Below are positions 1-7,543 of a stretch of 63,345 bases of DNA, one piece after another. Within the stretch, counting starts at the first letter, position 1. The number at the start of each line of letters is the position of its first letter. The translations under genes were made by a program, and so were the position numbers. Where the stretch lies: NCBI RefSeq assembly GCF_004358185.1, contig NZ_SMUV01000051.1, positions 1-63,345 on the forward strand, written 5' to 3'. A model generated the notes under the pieces. The model did no database searches, was not told the DNA's origin, and saw only the letters and a list, made by a program, of their open reading frames with translations. The DNA comes from Antarcticimicrobium luteum (GTDB lineage Bacteria > Pseudomonadota > Alphaproteobacteria > Rhodobacterales > Rhodobacteraceae).

Positions 1-107
1 TATGCCGATATGCTGCGCCGATCTAACCGCAACGCAACAGGTTGTAAGGGTCGGCGCGGCATAAACCGGAGCGCGGCATTATGGGAATTATGCCGACATC
101 GGCATAA
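1..107. repeat. Cluster of palindromic half-sites at window start
   Basis: Positions 88-107 are a perfect inverted repeat, TTATGCCGA-CA-TCGGCATAA. Related half-sites occur at 1-8 (TATGCCGA), and GCGCGGCAT is directly repeated at 54-62 and 71-79. The cluster ends where homology to an ArdC-type protein begins, so it may be the end of a mobile element or a tyrosine-recombinase site that cut the gene. The recombination role is inference; the repeats are directly visible. Confidence 0.5.
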
Positions 108-411
108 GGGTCATGCCACGAAAGCCCCCCATCGACTGAACCGCGATTTCGGGCTCTCGAAGTTCGGCAACACTTCTTACGCACGCGAAGAGATCGTCGC
201 CGAACTGACCTCGGTTTTTTTGGGTCAGACACTCGGCTTCACGGCCCATACGCTCGAGATGAATGCCGCATACCTGCACAACTGGTTGCGTGTCCTTCGC
301 TCAGATAAGGGCGCGATCTTCCGCCACGCCGCGGACGCGCAACGTGCCTGCGACTATCTGATCGCACGGTCGGAGACGGGCAGGGCAGGGAGCAGCGCCG
401 AGGCCGCCTGA
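10..411 (+). pseudogene. Truncated ArdC-type antirestriction protein, C-terminal remnant
   Basis: From about position 118 the translation resembles the end of ArdC-family antirestriction proteins (N-terminal ssDNA-binding domain, C-terminal zincin-like metallopeptidase). Visible parts are HRLNRDF, the Y.REEIVAEL helix and a tail reading AAYLHNWLRVLRSDKGAIF. Such proteins are usually about 300 residues; here the N-terminal domain and the zinc-binding HExxH are missing. The first 36 codons come from the palindromic DNA at 1-107 and are not family sequence. Intact ArdC proteins protect incoming plasmid DNA from host restriction. The remnant is probably non-functional, although part of the gene could also lie outside the window in a rearranged form. 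Confidence 0.7.
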
Positions 412-434
412 CCACAGACAGAACGGAGACGCCC

Positions 435-644
435 ATGTCACGCAAGGAACCCAAGACCCTGCGGGTGGCCTGCTTTGAAGATGGCCACCGCAAGATCATC
501 ACCTTCAAGCACGGTGCCTATTGGTGGAGCGCGTCCGAGGGCGCCTATCCACTCTCGGCAGCGCTCGAGACCATCAAGGAACAGGGTGGCTGGGTCGAAA
601 CCATCCCCAACCCGAATTACAGACCTAAGGGGCTGTTCGGGTAG
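435..644 (+). CDS. Small conserved plasmid protein, unknown function
   Basis: A 69-residue protein with a GGAGA-type ribosome site just before the ATG. It has no signal peptide or membrane segment. The central part (KIITFKHGAYWWSASEGAYP) is aromatic-rich and looks like a small beta fold. It sits between the ArdC remnant and the DUF3768 gene, the sort of small backbone gene common beside ArdC on alphaproteobacterial plasmids. I recognise no domain and propose no function. Confidence 0.6.
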   Translation: MSRKEPKTLRVACFEDGHRKIITFKHGAYWWSASEGAYPLSAALETIKEQGGWVETIPNPNYRPKGLFG

Positions 645-684
645 CGCTCCTTCTGCTTCGGTCCTTGCGCCAAGCGGAAAAGAA

Positions 685-696
685 AAAGCGGGCTTT
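685..696. promoter_or_regulatory. AAAGYRRGCTTT motif, copy 1
   Basis: AAAGCGGGCTTT lies 35 nt upstream of the DUF3768 start codon. Variants of this 12-base palindrome also precede the ParB-like, strawberry-notch and DUF736 genes. An operator or RNA-level control site shared by backbone genes is inferred. Confidence 0.45.
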
Positions 697-731
697 GGGA
701 AGGGTGTTTCAACTTCTCAAAGGAGATTCCC

Positions 732-1121
732 ATGTCCATGACCGTTCAACCCCAGCCAGACTGCCCGGATCCGAGTGTGATCGCCGCGCAGAACGACGCG
801 TTTCGCAAGCTCGCATGCCTCGGGGTGCCGCCGGTGCAGCCCATACAGGGCCGGATGCATGTCACCCGCTCGCTCATGGAGGCTGGCGACGGCTTCATGG
901 CCGAGGCGGTGAAGGCAACTGGCGAGTTTGCCACGTTCGAGCCTGAGAATGACCCTGAAGGCTGGCACGATTTCGGGTCGGTCACGGTCCGCGGCGAGAC
1001 TGTGTTCTGGAAAATCGATCTGTATGAAGCGGATTCCGACTTTCGCTACGGGGCCGAGACCCCGGACAACCCCACGACCACCACGCGCGTGCTGACCATC
1101 ATGCTGGCGCGCGACTGGTAG
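732..1121 (+). CDS. DUF3768 domain protein
   Basis: A 129-residue cytoplasmic protein matching the DUF3768 pattern: an N-terminal helix (IAAQNDAFRKL), a central ENDPEGWHDFGSV segment, then the F/V-WKIDLYE strand and the C-terminal TTRVLTIMLA. The family is small, found mainly on alphaproteobacterial plasmids and mobile elements, and has no known activity. An AAAGGAGA ribosome site ends a few bases before the ATG. The copy is full length and is followed directly by the noncoding left part of an insertion sequence, so any downstream operon partner has been separated from it. Confidence 0.85.
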   Translation: MSMTVQPQPDCPDPSVIAAQNDAFRKLACLGVPPVQPIQGRMHVTRSLMEAGDGFMAEAVKATGEFATFEPENDPEGWHDFGSVTVRGETVFWKIDLYEADSDFRYGAETPDNPTTTTRVLTIMLARDW

Positions 1122-1338
1122 AAGGGCAGGGGACGCTTCCTCCTGACATCGCAGCCGATGAAGGCCCACTGACCCTTCAAAGGGAGAGATGCCGTAATGG
1201 GGCTGTCGGCGAATCGGACATGTTTCGCTTGTTTGTCAGCATGATGTGGAGTGCCGTTGCCCTTGATGCGCCTGCAGCGCGTCTACGAGGTCGTATGTTT
1301 CCATGCGCCTCAATTCCTAAGAATAGAAGGGCAACGAC

Positions 1339-2370
1339 ATGAATGTATTTATCGGATTGGATGTATCTCTGGCAAGCACGGCGATTTGTGTGCTGGGGCC
1401 ACAGGGGAGGATTGTTGAAGAATTACAGGCGGAGAGCGAGCCTGAGGCATTGGTACGTGCAATAGCGTCATTGTCATATTCGATCGATGCGATCGGGCTC
1501 GAAGCCGGACCTTTGTCCCAATGGCTGAGCAAGGGAATGGAAGAAGCTGGCTTTGACGTGGTCATGATGGAAACACGATTGGTGAAGGCAGCCTTGAAAG
1601 CCATGCCGATCAAGACCGACAGGCGCGATGCCCAGGGCATTGCGCGCTTGCTTCAAATGGGATGGTACAGGCCCGTGCACCGCAAATCTGTGTCCTCCCA
1701 GGAAATCCGCGCGCTGCTGACGGCGCGCAAGTCAGTTCAGCAGGCCATCATCAACCTTGAGCTTTCGATGCGGGGTGTTCTGCGAAACTTTGGCATGAAG
1801 CTGGGGCATGTCACCCGGATTAGGTACGAGGCCCGGGTGCGGGAACTGGTTGAGCAGAATGAGATCCTGTCCGCGTCGACTGAGGCTCTTCTGCGCGCGC
1901 GTTCCCAGTTGCGCGCCGAGTTGGCTGACTTGGATGCCAAAATCGCGGGTCTGGCAAAACACGACGATGTTTGCCGTTTGATGATGACGATGCCGGGTGT
2001 CGGTCCGATCGTCGCCCTGACAGTCAAATCTGCCATTGATGATCCGACCCGCTTTGCGCGGTCGAAGGATGTCGGACCGTGGGCGGGGCTTACGCCAAGG
2101 CGCACGCAATCCGGAGAGATGGACATCGTTGGACAAATCACGCGAGCCGGTGATCGCGGGCTTCGAACCGCGTTGTATCAGGCGGCGATGATCCTGATGC
2201 ACCGCGGAGCACCAAACTGGCTTCAGGCCTGGGCACTCAGAGTGGCACATAGGCGTGGATCGAAACGGGCCTTGATAGCACTCGCTCGGCGCATTGGGGT
2301 TGTTTTGCACCGCATGTGGCGGGACGGCACACCGTTCCGCTATGCACAGAGCCCTACGGCAACGGCCTGA
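1339..2370 (+). CDS. IS110-family transposase (DEDD recombinase)
   Basis: A 343-residue transposase. The N-terminal DEDD (RuvC-like) domain begins MNVFIGLDVS with the first acidic residue at about position 8, followed by IGLEAGP and the KTDRRDAQGIARLL motif (residues about 94-107). The C-terminal Tnp_20 domain contains MTMPGVGPIVALTVKSAI and WAGLTPRRTQSGE, with the serine nucleophile expected in the C-terminal domain. Family enzymes insert a circular intermediate at sites chosen by an RNA encoded in the element's noncoding DNA. The ORF is full length with an AGAAGGGCAACGAC leader, so it could be active. Confidence 0.9.
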   Translation: MNVFIGLDVSLASTAICVLGPQGRIVEELQAESEPEALVRAIASLSYSIDAIGLEAGPLSQWLSKGMEEAGFDVVMMETRLVKAALKAMPIKTDRRDAQGIARLLQMGWYRPVHRKSVSSQEIRALLTARKSVQQAIINLELSMRGVLRNFGMKLGHVTRIRYEARVRELVEQNEILSASTEALLRARSQLRAELADLDAKIAGLAKHDDVCRLMMTMPGVGPIVALTVKSAIDDPTRFARSKDVGPWAGLTPRRTQSGEMDIVGQITRAGDRGLRTALYQAAMILMHRGAPNWLQAWALRVAHRRGSKRALIALARRIGVVLHRMWRDGTPFRYAQSPTATA

Positions 2371-2600
2371 GCAAAATAATTCCAGACCTGGTTAGACGGA
2401 GGAACGCACTGCACCTGACGACAGGTACGACGAGGTCCCTTGCCGGGACGAGGTTCCTGGAGATGCCGGAGGCCCGCAAGTTATCAGCAACTGCTGAATA
2501 CGCGGGAAAGATGGGCACCCAGGACCAGATTTGGACCAGGCATAGAGTGGCAGCTTTGAGGCTGACTACGGACGGAAGAACGAAGCCCGGGTAGGGGGTG
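2371..2600 (+). ncRNA. Possible bridge/seekRNA region of the IS110-type element
   Basis: This noncoding block follows the transposase. It holds a GTCCC-TTGCC-GGGAC stem (2435-2449), further short dyads (for example CCTGACGACAGG near 2414) and no convincing ORF. In IS1111-type members the targeting RNA is encoded downstream of the transposase, which matches this position. Transcription and RNA boundaries cannot be read from sequence alone. Confidence 0.4.
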
Positions 2601-2637
2601 TCCCTCAGTCCTGACGTGCGGATGCAGTGAAAAAGAA

Positions 2638-2757
2638 AAAGTAAGCTTTTGAATTTGTGTCTTAAACCTGGTGAGGAATGAGATCTTCGCCGGAATTTGT
2701 GACTTGCCCGAAACCCTTGACAGAGGCCCGCCCCATTACGGAAGTGGGCCTTTTGTC
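2638..2757. promoter_or_regulatory. Leader of the ParB-like gene with AAAGYRRGCTTT motifs
   Basis: AAAGTAAGCTTT lies at 2638-2649. A second related site, AAGTGGGCCTTTTGTC, lies at about 2742-2757 and closely matches the site before the strawberry-notch gene. The first copy is 186 nt and the second about 80 nt upstream of the ParB-like start. This leader begins just beyond the insertion sequence, so it marks uninterrupted backbone DNA. Confidence 0.4.
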
Positions 2758-2835
2758 GTGGTGATCCCCGAAGCCGGGGATTGGTCACGCGCGTGAAGGC
2801 GCGGGCCACACCTCACCCACCTGGAAGGATACCCC

Positions 2836-4818
2836 ATGACCACAGGTTTCAAACCCCTCTCCGTCGCTATCGGCGATCTGACAGCTCACCCCGCAAATGT
2901 GCGGAGTAACTCCCCGGAAACCTATGATCCCGAAAACATCGCGCATCTGAAGGCCAGCATCGCTGTTTTGGGTCTGCTTCAGCCGCTCCTTGTCCAGAAG
3001 CTCGACGGCAAATATGCCGTGCTCGCCGGTGGCCGGCGCCATGCCGCGCTGAAGGAGCTGGTCGCCGACAAGGCGGCGAAGGGCTTCACCGCGAAGACCA
3101 AGGTGGACTGCCGTCTTGTGCCAGAGGATTGCGATGTCACCACGGCCCTGTCGCTTGCTGAGAACATCACCCAGGCGCCGATGAATGCCATCGACGAGTT
3201 CGAGGCCTTCGCCCGGATGATGGAAGTCGACGGCCAAACGCCCGAGACGATAGCCAAGACCTTCGGCACCACGGTGGCGGCCGTGAAAGGCCGGTTGCGC
3301 TACGGCCTGATCCACCCCGATATCCGCGCCGCGGCCCGGGCCAAGACGATCACGCTCGACACGATGAAGGCCTTTGCGGAGCATCCGAGCCAGGAGGTGC
3401 AGCGCGAGGTCTATGACGCGCTCACCAAGGAAGACAGCTATCTGCAGGCCTACACCGTCCGTCAGGCGCTCAAATCGCGCGGGGTGCAGGTCAGCGACGA
3501 CATCGGTACCTTCGTGCGCGAGGAATACGAGGCCCGTGGTGGGGCCATCGCAGCCGATCTCCTGGAAGAGCATTCGGTGCTGGAAGACGCTGCGCTGGTC
3601 GAAACCATCCTGCTCGAGAAGCTCGCGGCCGCCGCCGAGGAGGCCCGCATAAAGCTGGGCTTTGCCTGGGCCGATGCCATGGTCCGCTACGATTACGCGA
3701 CCAGGGCCGACTATGGCCGCGTCTATCCCGGCCCGATCGAGCCGGATGAGGCTGCCCAGAAGCGCATCGATGAGATCACCGCCGAGCTTGAGCAGCTTCA
3801 GCTCGAGATGGAGGATGAAGGGCTCGAGGATGACGCCTACAATGCCCTCTACGAACGTGTGGACGCTTTGGAAGAGGAGGCTCGCGATCTGCAGGAGGCC
3901 TACAGCGCCGAGGACCTTGCCCGCGCAGGCGTGATCGCGTCGTGGCAGGGTGGGCAGATCACGCTCCATGTGGGCCTCGTGCGTCCCGAGGACACCGTCA
4001 AAGAGGAGGGCGCGCGCGGCTCCTCGGCTAGCCCGACCGGGGAGGAGGCCCCAGACGCCGGCGAAATCACCTATCCGGCCTCACTGGCTGAGGACCTCAA
4101 GACCGAGCGAGCCATGGCGCTTGGGGCCGCGATGGCGCTGCATCCGGAAGCTACGCTCGATCTGACGCTCTTCAAGCTGGTGAGCGACGTTCTGGCCAGC
4201 GGCATGAGTGTCACGCAGGCGATCAAGATCGATGCCCGCAAGGAATACCGCAGCCATGCCAAGATGGACGAGATCGACGCAACCTCGCTCGAGCAGGTGG
4301 CGGCGGCGCATGAGGCGCTTGATCTGTCCTGGCTCGATGACGCCCGCGCGCCCGCTGATCAGTTCGCGGCGTTTCGCGCGCTCGATGCAGGGGAGAAGGC
4401 CAAGCTCGTGGCCTATGCCACAGCCAGCACCACGCAGTCCTGCTTCGCGCGGGACCGCCAGCGCGACAGCCTGATGCATAAGTTCGAGATTGAGATCATG
4501 CCCGACATCCGCGCCCACTGGACGCCGAATGCGGCGCTCTTCAACCGCTTCAAGAAGGCCTGGCTCTTGAAAATCCTCGGCGAAGATCTGGGTCTCGCCC
4601 AGGAGGCGGTGACGCTCGCCTCGTCGAGCAAGAAGGAGATCGTCGCCTTCTGCGACAAGCTCTTCGCCGAGCCTTTCGCGACGCTCACGGACGCGCAGCG
4701 CGCTGCTGTGGCCGCCTGGTGCCCGCCCATGATGCAGACCGCCGGCGTCGCCTGTGATGAGGCGAAGCATGCCTCGCAATCTCCCGAGCCTGACAGCGAG
4801 ATCGCGCAAGCGGCCTGA
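2836..4818 (+). CDS. ParB/Srx-domain protein, large plasmid form
   Basis: A 660-residue protein. Residues about 8-110 form a ParB N-terminal (ParB/Srx) domain with LKASIAVLGLLQPLLVQ, the GGRRHAAL nucleotide-binding box near residue 64, and LSLAENITQAPMNAIDEFEAF. A helix-turn-helix (PETIAKTFGTTVAAVKGRL) follows near 140-165. The remainder is a long acidic helical region with a probable coiled coil (about residues 305-350) that classical partition ParB proteins (about 300 residues) lack. No ParA lies next to it, so it is more likely one of the large ParB-like DNA-binding proteins of alphaproteobacterial conjugative elements than a segregation ParB. The start is set by an AAGGATACCCC leader and homology to the ParB N-terminus. 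Confidence 0.85.
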   Translation: MTTGFKPLSVAIGDLTAHPANVRSNSPETYDPENIAHLKASIAVLGLLQPLLVQKLDGKYAVLAGGRRHAALKELVADKAAKGFTAKTKVDCRLVPEDCDVTTALSLAENITQAPMNAIDEFEAFARMMEVDGQTPETIAKTFGTTVAAVKGRLRYGLIHPDIRAAARAKTITLDTMKAFAEHPSQEVQREVYDALTKEDSYLQAYTVRQALKSRGVQVSDDIGTFVREEYEARGGAIAADLLEEHSVLEDAALVETILLEKLAAAAEEARIKLGFAWADAMVRYDYATRADYGRVYPGPIEPDEAAQKRIDEITAELEQLQLEMEDEGLEDDAYNALYERVDALEEEARDLQEAYSAEDLARAGVIASWQGGQITLHVGLVRPEDTVKEEGARGSSASPTGEEAPDAGEITYPASLAEDLKTERAMALGAAMALHPEATLDLTLFKLVSDVLASGMSVTQAIKIDARKEYRSHAKMDEIDATSLEQVAAAHEALDLSWLDDARAPADQFAAFRALDAGEKAKLVAYATASTTQSCFARDRQRDSLMHKFEIEIMPDIRAHWTPNAALFNRFKKAWLLKILGEDLGLAQEAVTLASSSKKEIVAFCDKLFAEPFATLTDAQRAAVAAWCPPMMQTAGVACDEAKHASQSPEPDSEIAQAA

Positions 4819-4828
4819 GTCCTCACGC

Positions 4829-4860
4829 GACCCGCGCGAGCCATGACGCCTGCGCGGGTC
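4829..4860 (+). terminator. GC-rich hairpin after the ParB-like gene
   Basis: GACCCGCGC (4829-4837) pairs with GCGCGGGTC (4852-4860). There is no following T run, so it may be a weak or Rho-assisted terminator or an mRNA-stabilising hairpin between two genes on the same strand. Confidence 0.4.
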
Positions 4861-4892
4861 GATCTTCTCATACCCAACCGAAAGACATCCCC

Positions 4893-5486
4893 ATGGCTAT
4901 TCTCAAGTTCTCTGCGTCCGCAGTTGCGGCGCAAATCGCCCATGCGCGCGCCTGCAAAACCTTCCTGCCCAACTGGAACGGGCCCGTGGACAGGCCCGCC
5001 CTGATCCTCATCGTCGGCAATGGCGTGCATCTGCGCTCGAACGGGATCGATGGCACGACCACCCGCATCGTCACGACCGAGCAGGCCGATCCCTCCTTCG
5101 CCTTCGCCGATGGCATGAACCCGTTTCGGGACACCGACTGGATGGCGCAGCGCCGCATGGCGTTTCGTGATCTGACCGGCCAGTTCTACACCGACATCCT
5201 CGAGGATGTGCAGCTGCTCATCGACCGGGGGCGGGGGGCCATCCGACTCGCCACCGATGGCCACAGCATCCGTGTCTTCGTGCGCCGGGCCTCGGACTAT
5301 CTCATCGGCGGAACCTACGAGGTGCCGTCAGGTCTTGGCGGTACCTTCCGGGTCATCCTCAAGGATGCCTGCGACACCTTCGCAATCGTGCAGAACTGCG
5401 GCAATTGCGAGGATTTCGACGCCATGCAGCCCTACCGCGTGCCGCTCGATGCGCTGATGGAAACCGATGACCAGAGGGTGGCGTAA
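4893..5486 (+). CDS. Conserved plasmid backbone protein, unknown function
   Basis: A 197-residue soluble protein with no signal peptide. Visible features are PALILIVGNGVHLRSNGIDG near the N-terminus, a central DLTGQFYTDILEDVQLLIDRG helix and a Cys pair (NCGNCEDFDAMQPY) near residues 170-185. It lies in line with the ParB-like gene and the next backbone gene, which suggests a common replicon-maintenance or conjugation-control role. I do not recognise a named domain. The start follows an AAGACATCCCC leader. Confidence 0.65.
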   Translation: MAILKFSASAVAAQIAHARACKTFLPNWNGPVDRPALILIVGNGVHLRSNGIDGTTTRIVTTEQADPSFAFADGMNPFRDTDWMAQRRMAFRDLTGQFYTDILEDVQLLIDRGRGAIRLATDGHSIRVFVRRASDYLIGGTYEVPSGLGGTFRVILKDACDTFAIVQNCGNCEDFDAMQPYRVPLDALMETDDQRVA

Positions 5487-5491
5487 CGCGC

Positions 5492-5581
5492 CCTTTCTCA
5501 AACACACATCGCCAATACCCTTCCGGGCCTGCGGTCCTCTCGGGACATTGGCGACAACAATTTTCCCAAACGAGAGAAAGG
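5492..5581. repeat. Nested palindromic repeat element, copy 1
   Basis: The core 5509-5557 starts TCGCCAATACCC and ends CATTGGCGACAA, with CGCCAAT/ATTGGCG arms. Outer arms CCTTTCTC (5492-5499) and GAGAAAGG (5574-5581) extend the hairpin. Nearly the same core occurs at 48077-48123 inside the start of virB9, in the same strand orientation. Here it lies in the leader of the next gene. Confidence 0.65.
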
Positions 5582-5589
5582 ACTCTGAA

Positions 5590-6243
5590 ATGGGTTGGCT
5601 CTTCTACACCGACGGCCGCGTCAAATCCTACGCGGATGAGAAAGCAGAGATCACCCGGCTTTGCACCTTTGAGGGCGACACGCGCAAAGCCGAACTGGTC
5701 AAGGCCTGCAAGGTCGGTTCCACGTGGTATGCGGCGGCAAGGGTCACGAACCGCGACGGCACTTCTGTCGAGGATGCGACCTATGTCACCGATGCGGACG
5801 GCTCGATCACATTCGGGGCTGTCTTCCTCACCCGATATGATGACGGCTGCTGGGGCTACAAAGACATGGAGGAAAGTGCTGGCCCGAACGAGTGTCGTGC
5901 TCCCCTTGGGCTGATCGAGCTTCTCTCCAACCTGAAAGACCCGGACAGCTACGCCCATGCCTGGCGCCAGCGCTGCCGGGATTGGGCTGCGATCCCGGAC
6001 TACGAGGAAGGCGACAAGATCAGGCTCGCGACCCCTGTGACGCTCACCGATGGCAGCACCTGCCATATCGTCACCGCGACCCACTACAGGCGCGGGCGGC
6101 AAAAACGCCGCTGCTACCGGATCGAGGAAACCGGCGCGCTCGTGCGCCTGTCGAAAGCGACGCTTGCGGGCTCGGAGCTGCTCAGCTCCGCGAAAAGTGC
6201 GGCCAGTCCTGTGCTGGCGGAGTATCTCGCGGGGCGAGAATAG
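5590..6243 (+). CDS. Conserved plasmid protein, possible DUF6927 type
   Basis: A 217-residue cytoplasmic protein starting MGWLFYTDGRVKSYADEKAE. I chose ATG 5590 because a GAGAAAGGA ribosome site precedes it; an upstream in-frame start at 5467 would translate the palindromic repeat. The sequence alternates aromatic/Gly strands (VGSTWYAAARV, ITFGAVFLTRYDDGCWGYKD) with a C-terminal basic strand (YRRGRQKRRCYRI). A family label of DUF6927 is a tentative recollection. It is found in this backbone context, and I cannot assign a function. Confidence 0.65.
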   Translation: MGWLFYTDGRVKSYADEKAEITRLCTFEGDTRKAELVKACKVGSTWYAAARVTNRDGTSVEDATYVTDADGSITFGAVFLTRYDDGCWGYKDMEESAGPNECRAPLGLIELLSNLKDPDSYAHAWRQRCRDWAAIPDYEEGDKIRLATPVTLTDGSTCHIVTATHYRRGRQKRRCYRIEETGALVRLSKATLAGSELLSSAKSAASPVLAEYLAGRE

Positions 6244-6300
6244 GTGCTGCGCTGGACAGCTCATCGACCTGCCCGGAGACAGCAGATCCTGCGGCTTATC

Positions 6301-6328
6301 TTGACAGGACAATGCAAATGCATTACCT
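6301..6328 (+). promoter_or_regulatory. prlF-yhaV promoter with operator palindrome
   Basis: TTGACA (6301-6306) and TTACCT (6323-6328) are 16 bases apart. Between them AATGCA-AA-TGCATT (6311-6324) is a perfect inverted repeat. TA operons of this type are usually repressed by the antitoxin, so this is the likely PrlF operator. Confidence 0.55.
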
Positions 6329-6368
6329 ATCACGGGCAGCAAAGACCCTTTTCTTTCAGGAACCTGCC

Positions 6369-6695
6369 ATGACAACGCTCGCACAAGAGGTCTCGAAACT
6401 CACGAACCGGTATCAGACGACCGTGCCGGCGGGTGTGCGCAAACAGCTCAAGTTGGGTAAGGGCGACCAGATTCGTTACTGTACCGAGCCGAGTGGCAGG
6501 GTCTATATCGAGCCCGTGCGCAGCGACGAGGATGATCCCGCGCTCGGCGCCTTTCTCGATTTTGTCGAGGCCGATATCAAGGCGCATCCGGATCGCATTC
6601 GGGCGTTCGATGGGGCTTTGCATGGCCGTCTTGCAGCACTGGTCGGAGACGTTGAGGTCGATCTCGATGCGCCGCTATCGCCCGAGGATGAATGA
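6369..6695 (+). CDS. prlF: PrlF-type antitoxin (AbrB fold)
   Basis: A 108-residue antitoxin. The N-terminal swapped-hairpin AbrB segment is visible as SKLTNRYQTTVPAGVRKQL and KGDQIRYCTEPSGRVYIEPV (residues about 8-50). The acidic C-terminal half (ALGAFLDFVEADIKAHPDRI) matches PrlF/SohA antitoxins that bind and block YhaV. Its stop overlaps the toxin start by four bases (ATGA), so translation is probably coupled. I chose ATG 6369 over longer upstream options because it gives the usual family length. Confidence 0.9.
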   Translation: MTTLAQEVSKLTNRYQTTVPAGVRKQLKLGKGDQIRYCTEPSGRVYIEPVRSDEDDPALGAFLDFVEADIKAHPDRIRAFDGALHGRLAALVGDVEVDLDAPLSPEDE

Positions 6696-7210
6696 GCGGC
6701 GATAGCGTGCCCGCAGGGGCGCCCCTTGTCGTAAACGGATGGTCGATTTATGCGCATCCGCTCTTTCTGGACCAGCTCGAAGGGCTGATCGAGGAAGTTG
6801 AAGCGCGCAAGGCACGCGATCCCAAGAACTGGCGCAGGAAAAATTCCACGAAACGGCTGGCCGCCATCTTCAAGCTGGTCATCGAGGCCATACCGGCAGA
6901 TCCGGGTGCCGCCGCCTACCGGCAAGGCAGCACGCTCGGGGATCACCGCAAGCACTGGTTCCGGGCGAAATTCTTCCAGCAGTATCGGTTGTTCTACCGC
7001 TTCAACAGCGATGCGAAGGTCATCGTGGTGGCCTGGGTGAACGACGATAAGACCCTGCGCGCCTACGGCAGCAAGACGGATGCCTATGCGACGTTCAAAG
7101 GGATGCTGGAAGATGGCAACCCACCTGACAATTTCGACGCGCTCTTGAAAGAGGCGGCGGAGGCGGACAAGCGGTTCGAGACGTCTCTTGAAGCGGCACC
7201 CGATCGGTGA
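6692..7210 (+). CDS. yhaV: YhaV-family toxin
   Basis: A 172-residue toxin of the YhaV family, ribosome-associated RNases of the RelE superfamily. Family signature parts are VVNGWSIYAHPLFLDQLE at the start, KNWRRKNSTKRLAAI in the middle and FRAKFFQQYRLFYRFNSDAKVIVVAWVND near residues 92-120, followed by KTLRAYGSKTDAYATFKGML. It overlaps prlF by four bases. The length equals that of intact toxins and no disruption is visible, so the module should work as plasmid addiction. Confidence 0.92.
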   Translation: MSGDSVPAGAPLVVNGWSIYAHPLFLDQLEGLIEEVEARKARDPKNWRRKNSTKRLAAIFKLVIEAIPADPGAAAYRQGSTLGDHRKHWFRAKFFQQYRLFYRFNSDAKVIVVAWVNDDKTLRAYGSKTDAYATFKGMLEDGNPPDNFDALLKEAAEADKRFETSLEAAPDR

Positions 7211-7345
7211 GTGGCGAACCTTACGGCCTTGCCGTTTACGGCGCCACTGTGGGTGATGTAGCATCGACCCATAGCATAGTCGGAGAAAGCGCAATGGACC
7301 CAACGGGTAAGGAACAGCCGCACCTCGGTCTCGAGGAGCATTTCC

Positions 7346-7492
7346 GTGGCGGCTGATGTCAATTCGTATGACGCGTGGTTTCGCGCGCAGGTGCAGGAAG
7401 CGTTTGACGATCCAAGCCCCGCAACGCCCCATGCCAAGGCGATGCAAGACGCCCAGGCCTTGATCGAGGCCAGGCGCCAGCAGAAATCTTGA
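7346..7492 (+). CDS. Lone stability-determinant-type antitoxin
   Basis: A 48-residue ORF starting at GTG, with a GAGGAG ribosome site seven bases upstream. It reads YDAWFRAQVQEAFDDPSPAT and then PHAKAMQDAQALIEARRQQK. This matches the small stability-determinant/RelB-like antitoxins normally encoded just before a RelE/ParE toxin. No partner toxin follows; the next gene is an AbrB-type antitoxin. It is therefore an orphan antitoxin, possibly left after loss of its toxin. Confidence 0.6.
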   Translation: MAADVNSYDAWFRAQVQEAFDDPSPATPHAKAMQDAQALIEARRQQKS

Positions 7493-7512
7493 CCTTGGAC
7501 TGGTCTTGCGTA

Positions 7513-7528
7513 TATACATTCGTATAAT
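7513..7528 (+). promoter_or_regulatory. Promoter/operator of the AbrB-type/Doc module
   Basis: TATAC-ATTC-GTATA (7513-7526) is a perfect inverted repeat overlapping a TATAAT -10 box (7523-7528). No good -35 box is visible at standard spacing. Autorepression by the downstream antitoxin is the likely function. Confidence 0.5.
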
Positions 7529-7543
7529 CAATTGAGGCCTGCT

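Larger units (their letters stand above)
1122..2600 (+). mobile_element. IS110-family (IS1111-type) insertion sequence, ends approximate
   Basis: The DEDD transposase gene at 1339-2370 has about 215 bases of noncoding DNA before it and about 230 after it, as expected for IS110/IS1111 elements. These lack long terminal inverted repeats and usually make no target duplication, so I could not place the ends exactly. The downstream noncoding block, with GACGAGG-type repeats and a run reading GAGGCTGACTACGGACGG, is characteristic of IS1111-like right ends. The element separates the DUF3768 gene from the ParB-like gene. Confidence 0.65.

Noticed and set aside
2785-3969. 394-codon open frame on the minus strand
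   Set aside because: It is antisense to the ParB-like gene, has no domain or ribosome site and reflects high third-position GC.
2836-4818. Classical chromosome or plasmid partition ParB
   Set aside because: Twice the usual length and no adjacent parA or parS; called a ParB-like protein instead.
5467-5589. Longer start for the gene at 5590
   Set aside because: It would translate the palindromic repeat and lacks a ribosome site, whereas ATG 5590 has GAGAAAGGA at good spacing.
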